64,000 nt of DNA from NCBI GenBank assembly GCA_051530055.1, contig CM121341.1, positions 12,276,001 through 12,340,000 of the forward strand, read 5' to 3'. Positions within the stretch are counted from its first letter, which is position 1. Each line of letters opens with the position of its first letter. This document shows, piece after piece, positions 23,465 through 34,609 of this stretch. The position numbers and the translations under genes are program-made. A model generated the notes under the pieces. The model ran no database searches. It was not told the DNA's origin and worked only from the letters and a program-made list of their open reading frames with translations. This stretch comes from Neoechinorhynchus agilis. Its lineage: Eukaryota; Acanthocephala.

Positions 23465-25375
23465 TTTGACGCGTTGTTGAAATTTGCAGATTTTTAATAA
23501 ATTTTTACAATTAATGCGGCATTGAGTTTTGAATACACTATAGGCTCCAAACTATTTCTCAATTCGCTCCTGCTAAATATCAATTGAAGAACATTTCAAC
23601 TAAGCCGTCACCGAAATTTGCATCGTTTTTGAGCTCGTGAGGTAGGCAATCAAAGTCTTAATAGGTAAGATTTTATTTAAAGAGCCTTCGATGCTGCATA
23701 CTTTTAACTACGAATTACTATCACAGAGGTTATGGGACGGATGTGATAGATGGAAGATTTATTAAATGTTCTATTTAATGCGATGTAGACATGCACGTCT
23801 AATAAAATGTTTAAATAGTCTTTTTCGTTTCTATTCGCGCAAAGTAGAATTATTCAACAATTTCAAATACTTAGTGATGCACTGAAGTTTTCTCGATAGA
23901 CATTGCATATTTTGCTTCTTAGCCAATAGCAATGCGTATTAAAAATGAAATTACAAATTTATGCTTTTGCCGAACTTAATCGCAGTTTAATGACCATTCC
24001 ATTTTGTATATTGCGAAACGTCTTCAACGTGAGACGGAAAACCAGTAAAACGCTCAAACAATTAGCGTAACACACAAAAAGATTCATCGAACAAATTTAT
24101 GTAATTTAAAAAATCCGTTTGCGCTGTAAATCCGTGAAATAAAGAATAGTTACTTTCCAGATTTTCGTCGATTATTAGAAAAACCAAAATTTATTTTATG
24201 GCGCATTGGACGATTTCATAGGTTTCACGAGTATTCTTTAATGTTTTGAATTGGATTTGTGGATGTTTTGGTTATCACTTTACCAACAAAAATTGTAATG
24301 AACAATACCCAAAGTTTTGGAATGATTTAATCTGATTTTCGAAACTTTTGATTCAAGTTATCGGGACACATTAAAAAATTAAAATTATGAAAAGAGCGGC
24401 TTTCGATTGACTAATTTCTGGACATTGGCCTAACTCTCGTTTGCGAAATTCAAATATGAAAGCATTTAAAAGGCGTTAATTAATTTTTCCTAGACAGAGA
24501 AATCTAACGTTGCGACTTAGCCGAAGACAGGTTAGGTATTGAAATTATTTCGGTCGATATTGCGCAAAAAATAAGCATTGCGGTGCAGCGGGGCAATGCG
24601 GCCAGCATTTTGGCCAGCGCCAATGAATAGGAGCGTCGGAGAAACTATAAATTATGTATGCTTGCTTTTGGTTAAATAAAACTTCTTCAATTGAAAAAAA
24701 TTAAATAATATTTTAATTTCCAATTCGTCTTCCATGGAAATGCTAAGACCTTTACCACTCGGAAAATAAAATCTTTTTTAATCTAATGATAAAGAGAATT
24801 TACAAAGGATGCCAGAATTTAAGATTTAAATTTGAAACAAATGCATCTTAAGCATTTCCGGTTTTTGTATTTAGATCGAATAAAATTTGGCAATGAAATT
24901 GCTGTAAATAGACTGTTTCTGTCCATTACTATTCTTCAGCGTCTCAAATTAGTGTGCTGATTTTTCAGTCTGAACTCGACGAAGAAATTCCTTTGGCAAA
25001 ATAAGTCATAGTTACAACAAAAATTAGTTTCCATGTTCAAGGAAGGCATAAAAATCGTAAAGTGAGAACTTCGACGTATATTTTTCGGATCACACAAGTC
25101 AATTAGCTTTACGTCTTTGCTGCGAAAATTTGATATATTTTTTAATAAATAAGGAAGCGAAAATTTGTTAAACGTACTTTCTCAAACACCATTTTTAGCT
25201 GACTTGTGTTATCGAAAAATTTATAAACAAATGAAAAAACTAGATATTACAATTTTCTAATCATTGCTTTTTACTACACAGTACCCTTCGTTGTTGATAA
25301 AATATTACCGATCAACTCGAAGGAAATATCGTTCCCAAGAATTTATCGCAACATATTAAAAATCAAAACTTAAAA
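23465..25375. other. Intergenic, mostly inside the duplication
   Basis: No gene seen. Holds the copy-1-only block at 24556-24698 (GC-richer than its surroundings, with GCGGTGCAGCGGGGCAATGC and GGCCAGCATTTTGGCCAGCG, the latter self-complementary) and the right breakpoint of the duplication near 24757. Confidence 0.5.
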
Positions 25376-25833
25376 GTGAGTAAAAAAGCAAATCTATATG
25401 AAAATCAGTTCGATTTTCTCGGGCCTCAAGATAAGTACGATCTTATGTTTGATCTTACCTGCGATGATGCCATCGCCGGCATCGAGGATTTTAATAAAAT
25501 AATGATGATTTACGTGACAAACGATATCAAATATTCTGACCGCTTCTATGCATGGAAATGGATACTTATTAAGCAATTATGGAATCTCATCGGAAGCTGA
25601 ATTATACTATAAGCAATGATCTGAATAAAACGTGTCAGGGTAGAATTTATATCGTAAAAATTTTCAATGTATTCTATCGAGCCAAGGTAAAACTACGATT
25701 AATTTCAAGTGGACCGATTGGTATGTTGTTAATCGATTTAGGAAAAGAAGTCGACATCATGGACGATTCGATATATTCTTATCCATTACTCTGTCAACGG
25801 GACGCCAAAAAGGGCGATACGATGCAAACTTAA
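25376..25833 (+). CDS. Tudor-domain-like gene fragment with a frame change
   Basis: Two overlapping frames together resemble one extended Tudor unit. Frame one (25376-25600) gives IYVTNDIKYSDRFYAWKW, like the V(T/D)xxxSPxxFYVR start. Frame two (25579-25833) gives GRIYIVKIFNVFYRAKVK then IGMLLIDLGKEVDIMDDSIY, like the core pattern W/FYRAkV..v.liD.G....v....iy.LP. In piRNA-pathway proteins such domains bind methylated arginine; that role is only family knowledge here. The switch of frame near 25585-25600 is one base and no intron fits, so this is either a broken gene or a base-calling error. There is no strong ATG upstream (first codon of frame one is GTG). It sits in the spacer between the two duplication copies. 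Confidence 0.4.
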
Positions 25834-26082
25834 CATTCCGGAACCAGCGTCAAAAGATCAGTTCAGAACTTCGTTTTCAAGGCTAAATTTCTTCACGTTG
25901 AAGTTAAATTTTATGTTCGACGCGTAGAATATTTCTTGAAAATATGTTTCAACTATGAAACAGCGAATCAAATGTATTCGAGCATTTGGAATCGCAATTC
26001 TTTTAGTTAATTACCAAAAATATCACATTTATTAACTAACCGTGATCTAAAACTCTTAGACGTTTTTTCTTCGGGATCTGTT

Positions 26083-27213
26083 TGGGAATATTCGTTAGTG
26101 TCCATTTATAACCAATCAAAAGTGTGGCTAGACTTTAACGCTCCAACAGGTGTCATCTTTGGCCGTTGAACCATTCTTTAATCTGAACTCTATGCAAAAG
26201 TCGATCACTTCATTGAATTTATTTTCACTCCAAAAATCAGTCCACATATTTCCAATTTTTTTATTGGCTTTATCATGTCATAGGTACGTTTAAATCAATC
26301 TAGAGGATGACTAATGAATCTCGTTCTTTCTCCCAGTTGGCTTCTGACAATATATTCCGAACTTGGAGATACTAGTGTTTCTGAATTTGAATGGATCTTC
26401 ACCACTGCTACCGCATCGTCGACTATTATTTATGGAATCGTAAGTATCGCTCCTTGCTCATGCAACCCGAGCATACAACGACAAATACTGCCGCCCATCT
26501 TTAGACTGGTTTTTGTGGATACGTGGGACTGGGAATTCAAGGAATTAAGCTCCAAGGAAATGTAGTGAGCGTCTTAACTAGAAATTCACCTTCGTATACG
26601 TTTGTGGATGTAATCATAGCAACAACGTGTTTGCTTTCAGTTCCACTCGTGGTGAATCCATGCCGGCAAAATCTTTATGATCTTTTGTTCGAAACAGAAA
26701 ATGTTAAAGATCAATAATATTGGTTTTTTGCTCATGCAAATTTGTTTAGACTTCAACTCGTGCTCTCCCCTTTGACATCGCAGCCAATATAAAGGAAATT
26801 AATCGATATATTAGAATTAGAGAGCGCCATAAGACTCTAACCATTGCAATCTTATGCTTTTCAACAATATTGTGCATTTTGGCAACCAATCGTAAGTCGC
26901 GTGTTTGAGTGTCGCCCGAAATCGAATAATCCAACGTATCGCAGTACAATCTGTATTGACAGTTGTTGGATCCCTTTTCGGCTCATTTTTGAGCCTTATT
27001 CTACCAAGTGCAATGTTAATTATTGCTCGCAAAAAAGGTAAGAACAAATCGGATTGAACCTATAGTAACAAAAAACGTATTTTAGAAAACTTTAACGACC
27101 TCAACAATACCAGATTCTTAAAGGCGTGTTTCGTAACCGGAGCATTCACCGTCCTCATGAGCATAATGACAATCTCATGCGAATCCCGAAAGTTTATACG
27201 ATGGCTAATATGA
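26083..27213 (+). pseudogene. 5'-truncated copy of the SLC38A10-like gene
   Basis: Copy of exons 5 onward of the transporter at 17961-19730, with the same splice sites and the stop at 27211-27213. Exons 1-4, including the start codon and first membrane spans, are absent because the duplication breakpoint lies in exon 4. One coding change is visible in the last exon (Lys to Asn in NDLNKT). No start or replacement first exon is apparent, so it is very probably non-functional. Confidence 0.85.
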
Positions 27214-27808
27214 GCATTATAAACAAAATAAATAATTACGCCCCAAGTAGATACGTTGGATTTAAAAATTATCTTTTGCCCTCATTTGTCCGTCTAATAA
27301 ATTAAAAAAAGAGCAAACAAACATATATTTATCGAAAGTAACGACGACAAGAATAAACTGGTGCTTTTAACGTTAAATTTTTTAGCTGTTGTTCACTTTC
27401 TCGCGCGAGTATAGAATCTCAACAATGGTTTCTGGGTTTATTTTGCGGAATTTTTACAATTCACAACTTTAGAAAAGCGGTCATCCGATTAAGGAAGGTC
27501 AGCATCGTTTGATAAGATCCTTCCCAGAAAGTGCCATCCTCGAGAAAATCAAAACGACCACAGAATCGCCCCACTTCACAATAAAACATCTCTTAGACAG
27601 GAGTTTAACAATTTGCGTCCTCTTGTAGGGAACACTGGCGACAAATTTTAATGCAACGATAATGTAGGAAATTTATTCGTAATTGTGGTCGACAAAGATC
27701 GCCACGGATATGTACAGTTTTGCCTATTTTCATTGCACTCTGACCTATGTATGTCGGTTCTATCTCATTATTGATTTATGTGCTAACACAAAAATCAAAA
27801 TCGTTTCT

Positions 27809-29796
27809 ATGGCAAAAATTTATCATCTCGATCGGATTCGTGATATTTTTGTAGTCTTCATGGAGAAGCAAAAGACAATCAATAGCAAAATTGTTATTAG
27901 CAAACTTACTTGTCCTTTGGAAAATTCTGGTAAGCGATGGCGTTTTGATTCATCAAATTTTTGTTGGTCAGCGTCGCATTAAAGTTTTCTTTTATAGCAA
28001 ATGGTCTTAACGAATCAATTGCTTTAGATATGATTTTGAACCTGAAAAATCAGGTTTATGAGGAGGTTATCGAGGATTGTAGAAAGCACGGGAAGCTCTT
28101 CGTGGACAAGACTTTTCCGGCCAACAAATCTTCACTTGGAAAAGTGAATCAGAAAGTTGAATGGCATAGACCAAAAGAATTATATGAGTCACCCGTTTTC
28201 TTGGAGGAAACCAGCCCTGAAGGAATTAGGCAAAGTTTTTATTTATCAAACTGTTGGTTCGCAGCCGCAATCTCTGCTTTGATGGACCACAGAACAGCCC
28301 TTGAGTTCACAACGCCAAATGGTCAAGGTTTCGCAGATAAACAATACTTTGGGGTTTTTCGTTTTCGCTTCAACCAACATGGCACGAGAATCGAAGTTGT
28401 CGTGGACGATCAACTGCCTTTTGTTACAGAGAACGGACAAAGGACAATGATGGCGATGGGAAACGCATTGAACCCGATCGATTTTTGGTTGCCTCTGATC
28501 GAAAAAGCATATGCGAAAATTCGAGGGGGCTATTGGACGATGAACTTCGGATTGCCCAGTGAAGCGATGGGCGATTTAATGGACGGATTGCCTGAAAAAC
28601 TCAATTTACGACTCAAGTCTTTGACAAGTGAATGGATCCGGACTCACATAGAAAGAACAATAAGCGAAGGTGGAATAATTGTAGGTTCAACGATATCGTC
28701 CGAGAACACAGTGAGGGCGAACGAAATCGCAAACAATCACTCTTATTCGATACATAGAGCGGAGAAAGTCTCGTTTGGAACATTTGGAAGCAGTCTTATT
28801 TTACTAAAGAATCCATGGAGCGATGGAACGACATGGAGCGGAAAATGGGCTTGGAAAGATTTTGTTTGGCAACAGATCGGCAGTTCGGAGCGTTTACTCC
28901 TTGGCTTCGAAAACTTCGAAAAATCCGGGATGTTTTGGATGGAAGCAACGGATTTTATTGCTCAATTCGATACGGTTGACTTTATCCATCGATCTCCGGG
29001 TTCATTAGTTCATAGAAATCCCACGGATTGTATCAGTACAACGGAATGGGTTACGAGTTATCACTGGGGAATCTGGCTGAGCGAAAATCGACCAAATGGA
29101 AGTCGTACTTTTTGGGAAAACCCAAGAACGATTTTCAGGATTGAGTCTTCATCTAAATCTACTTACATTTATTTAAGATTGAATCAAATGTACCGAAGGC
29201 AGAATAAACACCATGAACAACACGATTTCGAATTTATCCAATTGATTTTGTGTCGAACAAAGACGTCAATCGAAATGCCATTAAAATGGATTACGTTCAA
29301 TACGCCCGCGAACTTCGAATTAATCGCAACGTCCGGGCCATATTGCAATCTGAGAGAAATTTCGATTCTAACGACAATAACAGACGGATGGTATATTGTT
29401 TTGAGTTGTCTAAAGAATGTTGTTGCAACTAAAGAGTTTATTTTGACAGTGACAAGTGAGGCGAGCATTCAATTCTTTGATTTATCGGAGAATGCTCTCG
29501 AGTCGTTATCAGTGACGAGTTTTATGAAAGTAGACGATATTAAGAACCACAGAGAGAGGATTCTCAAAGGCGATCGAGTAGAGGAAATCGACGTTTTCGA
29601 CGTTTCAAAAAACGAGGTTCGAAGCAACAGCTCTGTTTTATCAGATATTTTTTCAGATGAAGGAATGAATGAACCTAAAAAGAAAATAAGTCGTTGGAGC
29701 AAATTTAAGAAAAGAGCAAGGAAGGCGTTTGGCTTTCTTTGGAAAGGTCTACAAAGAATGAGTTGTCTTCGTCCTTTATTGGAATTTGAAAAATGA
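27809..29796 (+). CDS. Atypical calpain cysteine protease, copy B
   Basis: Second complete calpain, exons 27809-27929 and 27998-29796 with the same 68 nt intron. The 639-residue product differs from copy A at only two positions I could find: Cys to Gly in HRSP(C/G)SLVH and Asn to Ser in QRM(N/S)CLRP near the C-terminus. Both lie outside the catalytic Cys, His and Asn, which are all kept. The upstream several hundred bases are also duplicated, so both copies should carry the same promoter region. Domain layout is as for copy A: protease core, C2-like half, polybasic tail, no EF-hands. Confidence 0.9.
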
Positions 29797-30373
29797 AACT
29801 ACGAGTGAACGGTGCATATATAGAAAAATCTCGCGTTCACTTAGAGAAGTCGCGAATTTCGGGAAATCAAAACTTTTGGTTAAACCAAATGTATTTTTGA
29901 GGAGGATCGTTGGGTGTATCATAAAAGACTTAAATCTTGTCAAGCCTCGAATTTAAATATCAAAATCTACTGACTGTCGACGCTTGAGATATTTGCCGGT
30001 GACTTGTTTCCTTCAAAATATATCAACTGCGACGGATTTATTATCCGCCTTTGATTAAACTTTGACGCCGGAAACTATTAGCTGCTATAGATTATTCAAT
30101 TATTTTCGTGGCGCAGGATTCGACTTTATACTGCTCATTAAAAAGATTAAAATCGTTGTATCAGATGAACAGTCACTCTGAACTTTTAAATAATCAAGAA
30201 TGTTATCGTGATTGATGACGATTCCTTAAACTTGCGTATTACTTCAATTCGAAATTAAATTTAATAAAAACAACTCACGATAGCTCAATTTTTCCTAGCG
30301 CAAATAGAAACTGTAAACAAATTCAAAATGTAATCCTGTTTGCTTAGTTCTCCAAGTGAACACGTCGAGGCAA

Positions 30374-30946
30374 ATGAGCAATAGAGAGTGCTGCAAACCA
30401 GTGTACCATCGAATAAAAATGCTCTTGCAATGGATCAAGAAGATTCGCCTTAATCCGGAGAAGATCATGCAAACCGTTCACGAGATTCACGATCTTTTAG
30501 ACCGTAAAGGCACTTTCAAGGGAAAAATCAATCGGAAGGAAATTGCTGCGTACCTGTACGTTGCATGCAAACGGAATCGCAGACCGAGAAGCCTGTTCGA
30601 ATTCTCCAAGGTTTGCAAGATATCTCGAGCAGAACTTCATCAAAAGGTTTCTATCATCCTGCTGCCTTGGATGATAAATTTCCCCGTTCAAACGAAATGG
30701 ATTATCTCAAAGAAGGTTGCATTCGATTAAGACTGAACACCGAAATTGAGGAAAAAGCTCAACAACTTTTGAACATGTGTGTAAGTTGGCTTTCTTGCAT
30801 CGACTAGAGCTGCGTCGGCGATTGTTGTCGCAGCCGAAAAATATGGTTCGAAGCTTCAAATTGAACAAGTTGCTGATGGACCAGCAGTGTCCGTATGAAC
30901 CATGAAAAATTGCATAAGGCGATATTCAAGAAACTCAAGAATTTGA
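30374..30946 (+). pseudogene. TFIIB-like gene, copy B, decaying
   Basis: Copy of the gene at 22892-23464. It keeps the start and repeat 1 through KVSIIL but then has a one-base loss near 30660 (CTTAAGGCC changed to CTGCTGCC). A compensating one-base gain lies near 30778, so about 40 codons are out of frame and meet a stop. A premature TGA follows near 30896 where copy A has CGA. At least eight differences lie within 570 nt, many more than in the 1.9 kb calpain copy next door. It is a young pseudogene. Confidence 0.88.
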
Positions 30947-32895
30947 TTTGACGCGTTGTTGAAATTTGCAGATTTTTAATAAATTTTTACAATTAATGCG
31001 GCATTGAGTTTTGAATACACTATAGGCTCCAAACTATTTCTCAATTCGCTCCTGCTAAATATCAATTGAAGAACATTTCAACTAAGCCGTCACCGAAATT
31101 TGCATCGTTTTTGAGCTCGTGAGGTAGGCAATCAAAGTCTTAATAGGTAAGATTTTATTTAAAGAGCCTTCGATGCTGCATACTTTTAACTACGAATTAC
31201 TATCACAGAGGTTATGGGACGGATGTGATAGATGGAAGATTTATTAAATGTTCTATTTAATGCGATGTAGACATGCACGTCTAATAAAATGTTTAAATAG
31301 TCTTTTTCGTTTCTATTCGCGCAAAGTAGAATTATTCAACAATTTCAAATACTTAGTGATGCACTGAAGTTTTCTCGATAGACATTGCATATTTTGCTTC
31401 TTAGCCAATAGCAATGCGTATTAAAAATGAAATTACAAATTTATGCTTTTGCCGAACTTAATCGCAGTTTAATGACCATTCCATTTTGTATATTGCGAAA
31501 CGTCTTCAACGTGAGACGGAAAACCAGTAAAACGCTCAAACAATTAGCGTAACACACAAAAAGATTCATCGAACAAATTTATGTAATTTAAAAAATCCGT
31601 TTGCGCTGTAAATCCGTGAAATAAAGAATAGTTACTTTCCAGATTTTCGTCGATTATTAGAAAAACCAAAATTTATTTTATGGCGCATTGGACGATTTCA
31701 TAGGTTTCACGAGTATTCTTTAATGTTTTGAATTGGATTTGTGGATGTTTTGGTTATCACTTTACCAACAAAAATTGTAATGAACAATACCCAAAGTTTT
31801 GGAATGATTTAATCTGATTTTCGAAACTTTTGATTCAAGTTATCGGGACACATTAAAAAAATTAAAATTATGAAAACGGCGGCTTTCGTGTGACTAATTT
31901 CTGGACATTGGCCTAACTCTCGTTTGCGAAATTCAAATATGAAAGCATTTAAAAGGCGTTAATTAATTTTTCCTAGACAGAGAAATCTAACGTTGCGACT
32001 TAGCCGAAGACAGGTTAGGTATTGAAATTATTTCGGTCATTTATAATTAAATAATATTTAAATTTTCAATTCGTCTTCCATGGAAATGCTAAGACCTTTA
32101 CCAGTAACCACAATTTCGAATTCCTTTACAGAATGTTAAAATAGTCTTTTATTTTATATTCCATCTTAAACAAAATTATATAGGTGATAATGTCTTAATA
32201 AATTGCGATTTTATCGTCGTCGATCATTAAAATTGTCGTTTCGAAATTACCTCTTATAGAAGCAATTCTGGTGTTAGTATTTAAGGTTAAAATCATTTTA
32301 ATCATGATCGCGAAATTCTTGCTTCTCGGTGCGGCAACTGTACGTATTCGACAATTGAACCTTCTTTTGGATCGTTTTTATAGTTTTCGCGATTTTTGCA
32401 TTGAAATCATTGCAATGAAATGGATCTCAAATTCCTACAAGTTGTTAAAAAAAATTTGCAGTAATAAATGTATTCAATCAATCTTCATTTCTCGACAATT
32501 AACACACTCACCACCTCCCGCCGAATTCCAGCTTTTGTCCTTCCTCGACCGTCACCATCAAATTGGTTCTGCGTTTTTAAAGTTTTTCGCGATTTTTGCA
32601 TTGAGATCATTGCAATGAAATGGATCTCAAGTAGCTACAAGTTGTTAAATCAGTTCTACGTTTTTAAGCTTCGAGTTATTTAAAAATCGATAGGTCTATT
32701 GTCGGTTTTTTGGGTTAGCCTAGAATGCATTTCTAACGCAGCAATCACAATGCAACAAGCGATTGAGAATCTCATTACTATTTTAGAGTACCTCCTACTC
32801 GAATGAATGGTATTCTTTGGTTTTCACAATGCTAAATAGCGAGGATGTCGATAAAAGCCTTCTAAACTATATCCAACGACTGTTGAGTGTGTATT
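30947..32895. other. Intergenic region
   Basis: Continues the duplication to 32103. Beyond it lies a direct repeat of about 75 bp (32378-32455 and 32572-32650, core ATTGCAATGAAATGGATCTC). A stretch at 32505-32570 resembles 51610-51665. No gene recognised. Confidence 0.5.
32378..32650. repeat. Two-copy direct repeat, about 75 bp each
   Basis: Copies at about 32378-32455 and 32572-32650 share TTTTCGCGATTTTTGCATTG and ATTGCAATGAAATGGATCTC with about 90% identity, 193 bp apart. The intervening 115 bp includes CACCACCTCCCGCCGAATTC, similar to sequence near 51615. Confidence 0.8.
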
Positions 32896-33144
32896 ATGCG
32901 TCTTCGATACATTTTGCTCGCATTAGTCTTAAGTTCAATGGCAAACTGCCTTAAACTTATAAGTTCATTTGAAGTAGAAGAGTGTGGTTCAGCGGATGCC
33001 ATTGACCATCGAAATCCGCTTTCGAAACAAAGATTTAAAATAATAAAAAGCCGCGACGTGTTCAAAAGAGGAATTCGGAATACTTTAGCGGAAGGATATG
33101 CAAACAGTAGATCACGCCGAGTTGGTTGGTTGAACGTCGTTTAG
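32896..33144 (+). CDS. Small secreted protein, unknown
   Basis: An ATG-started frame of 82 residues. The first 20 (MRLRYILLALVLSSMANCLK) form a clear signal peptide, with likely cleavage after MANC or nearby. The rest is basic and carries several dibasic sites (FKRG, SRSRR), as in peptide precursors, with only two Cys. The same frame continues past its TAG as an open stretch (SVETELFEITNCCLYAEESS). A second stretch from about 33245 to 33522 reads openly (RKFCRDNLNAGDKISESH, CFTVTNKCFEGC). The real product may therefore be longer if very small introns remove the stops. I do not recognise the family. Confidence 0.45.
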   Translation: MRLRYILLALVLSSMANCLKLISSFEVEECGSADAIDHRNPLSKQRFKIIKSRDVFKRGIRNTLAEGYANSRSRRVGWLNVV

Positions 33145-33850
33145 AGTGTGGAAACGGAATTGTTTGAAATAACCAATTGTTGTCTTTATGCTGAAGAGAG
33201 CAGCTTCCTAATAACTAGTTTTAGGTAACTTTTTCAAAGAAAGTTTTGCCGGGATAATCTGAATGCCGGAGATAAAATCAGTGAATCTCACGAGATTAAA
33301 TTCATATTACAAATCGGGTCCATTGCGATTTTTGATAGTTATAGGTGCTTTACAGTAACGAATAAATGTTTTGAAGGGTGCATCTTAAAAGCCAAGTCTA
33401 TTTTAGTTCGTTCCATAGCTGCACCAGGCAATTGTCTTTATAGAGCTGACTTCATGAAATCGAGGCAGTTGTGGGATGTATTCAAGAAAAAACACGACAT
33501 TGCTAAGGGAATTTATAGCTGATAATGTTTACAATCAGGAGATATGCTCTTTTTAGTAGTAAACTCGTTGATTTAAATTTACCATATTCCGAGTTTCTCA
33601 AATTATGTGTTTTAATAACAGTCTTACTATAGCCATTTGTATTTCCCCTGACAAATTAGATGAATCTACAAAAATGTTCCTGCTTAAAATCTTTTGTTTT
33701 TGTGAAGTTTAAAGATTTATAAAAAGTAGAAATACACAAGAGTGAATGGAATTTTTGTGGTCGGTAGTGAACGTTAGCGGAATACCTGCGAGCACATTTT
33801 CTACAATCTTGGCAGATTTACCAATGCTCTTCCCAATAAACCAGTTTAGC

Positions 33851-34342
33851 TTAAACTCTCTTTTCCGAAATACAATCCACTAAGGAAAATCCTCCATTAA
33901 ACAAACATTCAATGTTAATGGTTTCTGCAAGATATACTGCCGTAATGTCCCCAAATGACTTCGCCGTCCACATATCCTCAAAACGAACTGAATCGCAATC
34001 AAGATCAATAGTCTCATGTTCAAGTTCAACGAGTCGCAATAAACATTCTCCGGCATGAACGGGCTTTACGTCTTTTGTCCATAAGGTCATATGCGCTCTA
34101 TGCCCAAATCCACAAGTGGGATGCTCTATTGAACCCTTTCGCTCACATGTGAATTGCGTATTCTCAGGTTGTCGGAAAAGAACCCAGGTAAGCGGCTCTA
34201 TTAATCGTAATCGAATCAAACTTATATTTGCTGTAAATACAAATCCGACAACTGCTACGGTGAAGATGCGACCTAACATTTCACGTATCTCGCTTGGAGG
34301 ATTATTACGTTCGGTTTTTGATCGATTGTACATTGTAGTCAT
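33851..34342 (-). CDS. Predicted type II single-pass membrane protein, unknown
   Basis: ATG-started, 163 residues, no intron. A short polar, basic N-terminus (MTTMYNRSKTERNNPPSEIR) is followed by one hydrophobic span (residues about 26-46, IFTVAVVGFVFTANISLI). An ectodomain of about 115 residues follows, with six cysteines (FTCERK, PTCGFG, GECLLRL, DLDCDS, NIECLF, LVDCIS), suggesting three disulphides outside the cytosol. It ends before a run of intergenic AT-rich DNA. No family recognised. Gene status rests on length, the even Cys count and the membrane topology. Confidence 0.5.
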   Translation of the reverse strand: MTTMYNRSKTERNNPPSEIREMLGRIFTVAVVGFVFTANISLIRLRLIEPLTWVLFRQPENTQFTCERKGSIEHPTCGFGHRAHMTLWTKDVKPVHAGECLLRLVELEHETIDLDCDSVRFEDMWTAKSFGDITAVYLAETINIECLFNGGFSLVDCISEKRV

Positions 34343-34609
34343 ATGAAGCTGCTGCGATGGTCCTAAGACGAACTCGAACCTAGAAAAGTCTGAGCCTAAT
34401 TGACGTGCGATCGAAGTTGCTTTATGGGAGTGAAAAGATCCTTTTGATTTAATTTAGCCAAGTAATTTAAAATGAATGACATTTTAAGGCTTCATATTCT
34501 TCTTGTTATTTTATGGTTTTTAGTCACAACAAGGACACCATTGGCGATTTGCATTACTTCTTTTGGATAGTTATAAACGTTTTGTATCTTATTTTGATTT
34601 AAAGAGCTT

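Larger units (their letters stand above)
18598..24757. repeat. Segmental duplication, copy 1 (about 6.1 kb)
   Basis: Direct repeat of 26080-32103 at an offset of 7482-7483 bases. It starts inside exon 4 of the SLC38-like gene at a short shared motif (TGTTTGG) and ends near 24757, with differing flanks on both sides. By eye only a handful of substitutions separate the copies over most of the length, plus one about 135-140 bp block (24556-24698) found only here. It carries the SLC38 3' exons, a complete calpain and a complete TFIIB-like gene. Confidence 0.97.
26080..32103. repeat. Segmental duplication, copy 2 (about 6.0 kb)
   Basis: Direct repeat of 18598-24757. Copy 2 begins 250 nt after the Tudor-like fragment. 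Apart from the missing 135-140 bp block and a few single-base indels it is nearly identical, including introns and intergenic DNA. That points to recent duplication rather than selection on coding sequence. Confidence 0.97.

Noticed and set aside
32990-33240. Insulin-like precursor reading of the secreted protein (ECGS then a CC pair)
   Set aside because: The B-chain second Cys and the A-chain CC-x3-C-x8-C pattern are missing.
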